Shown here in pieces: positions 25,911 to 27,598 of a stretch of DNA of 27,598 bases. Numbering within the stretch: the first letter of the stretch is position 1; every line of letters starts with the position of its first letter. The notes under the pieces are model-generated. The model did not search any database and was not told the origin of the DNA. It saw only the letters and a program-made list of their open reading frames with translations. This stretch comes from Myxococcales bacterium. Its GTDB lineage: Bacteria; Myxococcota; Myxococcia; Myxococcales; Myxococcaceae. Location: the NCBI GenBank assembly GCA_003153055.1, contig PMBV01000192.1, forward strand, positions 4,032 to 31,629, read 5' to 3'. A program made the translations under genes and the position numbers.

Positions 25911-26216
25911 TTACCAGCTGGCCTTGACGACGCCTGTGAGCTCGCCTCGCAGGGCCTTCTCGCGGAACTGGATGCGGGAGAGGCCGAACTTGCGGAGGTT
26001 GCCGCGGGAGCGCCCCGTCACCTGGCAACGGACGGTGACGCGAATGGGGTTGGAATCCCGCGGGAGCTTCGCCAGCCCGAGCTGGGCGGTGGCCCGAGAC
26101 TCGGCGCTCGTGGCGGGGTTCTTGATGATGGACTTGAGCTCCTTGCGGCGGGTCGCGTACTTCGCGACCAGCTGCTTGCGGCGCTCGTTCTTGAGGATCG
26201 ACGAAGTCTTCGCCAT
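25911..26216 (-). CDS. rpsN: 30S ribosomal protein S14 (long, zinc-free form)
   Basis: The protein has 101 residues from the ATG at 26216 ([20 protein letters not shown]), the same length as E. coli S14. The C-terminal signature [24 protein letters not shown] is complete and RKAL-like in context, but the zinc-binding CxxC pairs of the short S14 form are absent. The longer frame starting at 26273 adds non-family residues and is not used. It precedes rpmB by 10 bp on the - strand, away from the main ribosomal protein operons. In some bacteria such a pair supplies zinc-independent replacements under zinc limitation, but it may equally be the only S14 of this organism. Confidence 0.97.
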   Translation of the reverse strand: MAKTSSILKNERRKQLVAKYATRRKELKSIIKNPATSAESRATAQLGLAKLPRDSNPIRVTVRCQVTGRSRGNLRKFGLSRIQFREKALRGELTGVVKASW

Positions 26217-26267
26217 GCACGTCCTGCCGGAAAAGGGACCGCCCCCATACACGCAGGAGGGGGGCCG

Positions 26268-26280
26268 GATCAAGTTGATC
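26268..26280. promoter_or_regulatory. 13-bp perfect palindrome GATCAA-G-TTGATC
   Basis: It lies 52 bases upstream of the rpsN ATG, in the region shared with the divergent + strand gene. On the - strand a TTGGCA (-35-like) box ends 17 bases before the ACTTGA inside the palindrome, so it may overlap a promoter. The regulator is unknown. Confidence 0.4.
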
Positions 26281-26372
26281 GCGATGGATCATTGCCAAAA
26301 GGCCCCATTTCGAGGCATACGGGCGCCTCGTTTTCCACGCGGCCAAGCCGATCTTCTCCGGGGTCTTCCGAC

Positions 26373-26765
26373 ATGGGCAGCTTCAAGTCGTTCATCGAAT
26401 CGAAGGGCATCACTGCGGCGCAGCTCGCCACGACCTCCCGCCGCATCGAGGCCTACGACGAGACCTCCCGCGAGCTGTTGGTAAAGCGGGTCACCAAGCG
26501 CCGCGTGAAGGAGACGGCGGCCGCCAAGTACGCCGACCTGGGCCTAGCCAAGCCTGCGACCTCCGGCCGGGGCATCTCGCAGCAGCAGATCGAGGCGGCC
26601 ATCGCCGACAAGGAGCTCTCGCGCAAGGCGCGCTCGAAGATCCTCAAGGCGGTGAACGTCATCCTCGCCAAGAAGAGCGAGAGCGCGGCGGACATGAAGG
26701 TGCTCTTCGAGGGCACCAAGATGCGGGTGGGGAAGAAGCCCCAGACCGCCGCTGAGAAGAAGTAG
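26373..26765 (+). CDS. Small basic helical protein, unknown function
   Basis: The protein has 130 residues from the ATG at 26373, though no ribosome site is visible. It is rich in Lys, Arg and Ala and looks helical throughout: ITAAQLATTSRRIEAYDETS, then RELLVKRVTKRRVKETAAAK, a Gly/Ser turn (KPATSGRGIS), QQQIEAAIADKELSRKARSK and a basic tail (GKKPQTAAEKK). There is no signal peptide or membrane helix. I do not recognise the family. Strong third-position GC and the charge pattern argue for a real gene. The basic character would allow nucleic-acid or ribosome binding, and it is divergent from rpsN, but no function can be assigned. Confidence 0.65.
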   Translation: MGSFKSFIESKGITAAQLATTSRRIEAYDETSRELLVKRVTKRRVKETAAAKYADLGLAKPATSGRGISQQQIEAAIADKELSRKARSKILKAVNVILAKKSESAADMKVLFEGTKMRVGKKPQTAAEKK

Positions 26766-26796
26766 CCTCCCCTACACTCAGGCCACGCTCCGCGGG

Positions 26797-27216
26797 TCAG
26801 GCGACTTTCTTGGTCTTCTGGACCTTGAGGAAGTCGCCGAGCGCCTTGTCGCTTGCCTGAATGTGCTTGAGGAGCCAGTCGCGCAGGAAGGCCATCACCT
26901 CCATGCTGAGGACGGCGTTGTTGCCGGCCTTGAACTTCGCCTGCACGTCGAGCACCTGCTTGGTGAGGTTGGTGTGCTCTCTGATGTGCTCGCTCGCCTT
27001 CGGATAGGCGTGCTTGGCCATCTCGACCTCTTCGCGGCCAAAGTGCGTCTTGGTGTACGTGATGAGGCCGTCGAGGACCTTGCCGAGCACCTCCTTGCCC
27101 TTCGCGGCCTTCATCGCGTCGTGCAGCTCGTTCACCAGTCCGACGAGGTGCTTGTGGTCTGAGTCAATCGCATCCACGCCCACGGACAGTTTGTCGTTCC
27201 ACTCCATCAATGGCAT
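26797..27216 (-). CDS. Bacteriohemerythrin
   Basis: The protein has 139 residues, typical of single-domain bacteriohemerythrins. All seven di-iron ligands are present in order: H21, H58, E62, H77, H81, H118 and D123 (motifs IDSDHKHL, HFGREEVEM, HIREH, WLLKHIQASD). Such proteins bind O2 reversibly and serve in oxygen sensing, storage or delivery. GAAGGAGC lies six bases before the ATG. The start overlaps the stop of the chemoreceptor gene upstream by 10 bp, so the two are translationally coupled, which points to a role in oxygen-related taxis or signalling. Confidence 0.95.
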   Translation of the reverse strand: MPLMEWNDKLSVGVDAIDSDHKHLVGLVNELHDAMKAAKGKEVLGKVLDGLITYTKTHFGREEVEMAKHAYPKASEHIREHTNLTKQVLDVQAKFKAGNNAVLSMEVMAFLRDWLLKHIQASDKALGDFLKVQKTKKVA

Positions 27217-27598
27217 GACGCTGCTCCTTCTTCTGTGGTTGGTACTGGTACTTCGGGTGATTGTGGAGTTCGGGCGTCAACTGCCACAGCGGCGTGGTTG
27301 AGCTCGTGGCCGATGGCGTCGACCTCGGCGGCGGCCTGGTCGACGTACTTGGCGGCCGCCACCGCGACCTGGGACTGCTCCTGGAGCTGCTCGACCATGC
27401 CGTGGGTGAGCGTTCGAACGGCCTCGATGGAGGCGGCGAGCTCGACGCCGTGCCCGGTGGCGTGCTCGGCGGCCACCAAGATGCCCGACAGCGCGCCGCG
27501 GATCTCTCCGGTGGCCTCGTTGGTCTGCTTGGCCAGATCCTTCACCGAGCTCGCCACCACCTTGAAGCCCCGGCCGGCCTCTCCGGCCCGCGCGGCCT
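27207..27598 (-). CDS. Methyl-accepting chemotaxis protein, C-terminal part (cut by window end)
   Basis: The last 129 or so residues of a chemoreceptor enter from the right edge. The frame begins AARAGEAGRGFKVVASSVKD, which is the second half of the conserved signalling tip (AARAGExGRGFxVVAxEVR), and continues LAKQTNEATGEIRGALSGI and a coiled coil (VRTLTHGMVEQLQEQSQVAVAA). Sensor and membrane parts lie outside the window. The tail is Pro/Ala/Glu-rich and ends in AASCH, with no CheR-docking pentapeptide. The stop overlaps the bacteriohemerythrin start by 10 bp. Confidence 0.9.
   Translation of the reverse strand, partial: AARAGEAGRGFKVVASSVKDLAKQTNEATGEIRGALSGILVAAEHATGHGVELAASIEAVRTLTHGMVEQLQEQSQVAVAAAKYVDQAAAEVDAIGHELNHAAVAVDARTPQSPEVPVPTTEEGAASCH

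Overview
The window is very GC-rich and strongly strand-coded. It looks like a chromosomal piece of a myxobacterium (Myxococcota, probably Myxococcales). I infer this from gene types, not from a marker gene: a Ser/Thr kinase with an HRDVSPQN catalytic loop, Pro-rich linker and C-terminal membrane segment; a TonB-dependent receptor that starts with its own TonB-like domain; two chemoreceptors; and an extended aromatic amino acid hydroxylase. No rRNA, tRNA, CRISPR array or transposase gene was seen.

Region 1 (1-4127, + strand) is envelope and housekeeping: the end of an EnvC-like degenerate LytM protein, a MepA-type murein endopeptidase with LysM, the nucleoside phosphorylase PpnP, an S41 processing protease and a ZnT9-like cation diffusion facilitator. 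Region 2 (4173-8227, - strand) is a tight run etfB-etfA-MBL hydrolase-MFS transporter. etfBA supply electron-transfer flavoprotein; the last two genes are probable passengers of the same transcript. Region 3 (8434-11009, + strand) has a KdsD-type arabinose-5-phosphate isomerase and a Cache-domain chemoreceptor.

Region 4 (11010-12588) is about 1.58 kb in which I find no convincing gene. It carries a perfect 16-bp inverted repeat and two diverged copies of a repeat about 1 kb apart. Region 5 (12589-21883, + strand) looks like an outer-membrane uptake and signalling cluster: TonB-dependent receptor, overlapping lipoprotein gene, Ser/Thr kinase, orphan FecE/BtuD-type ABC ATPase, and a TonB protein. 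A self-inhibited (class II) Fic gene sits between the ATPase and tonB. It is bracketed by two arrays of a 15-16-bp near-palindromic motif with matching 30/20-bp phasing. This bracketed fic unit is the most unusual thing in the window and is consistent with an autoregulated or mobile Fic module.

Region 6 (21917-27598, mostly - strand) holds an aromatic amino acid hydroxylase, a small Roadblock-like protein, a DcaP-like porin with a possible sigma-54 promoter and a good terminator, the ribosomal pair rpsN-rpmB (the long, zinc-free S14 form), a small basic protein on the + strand, and a chemoreceptor (cut by the window end) whose 3' end overlaps a complete bacteriohemerythrin gene.
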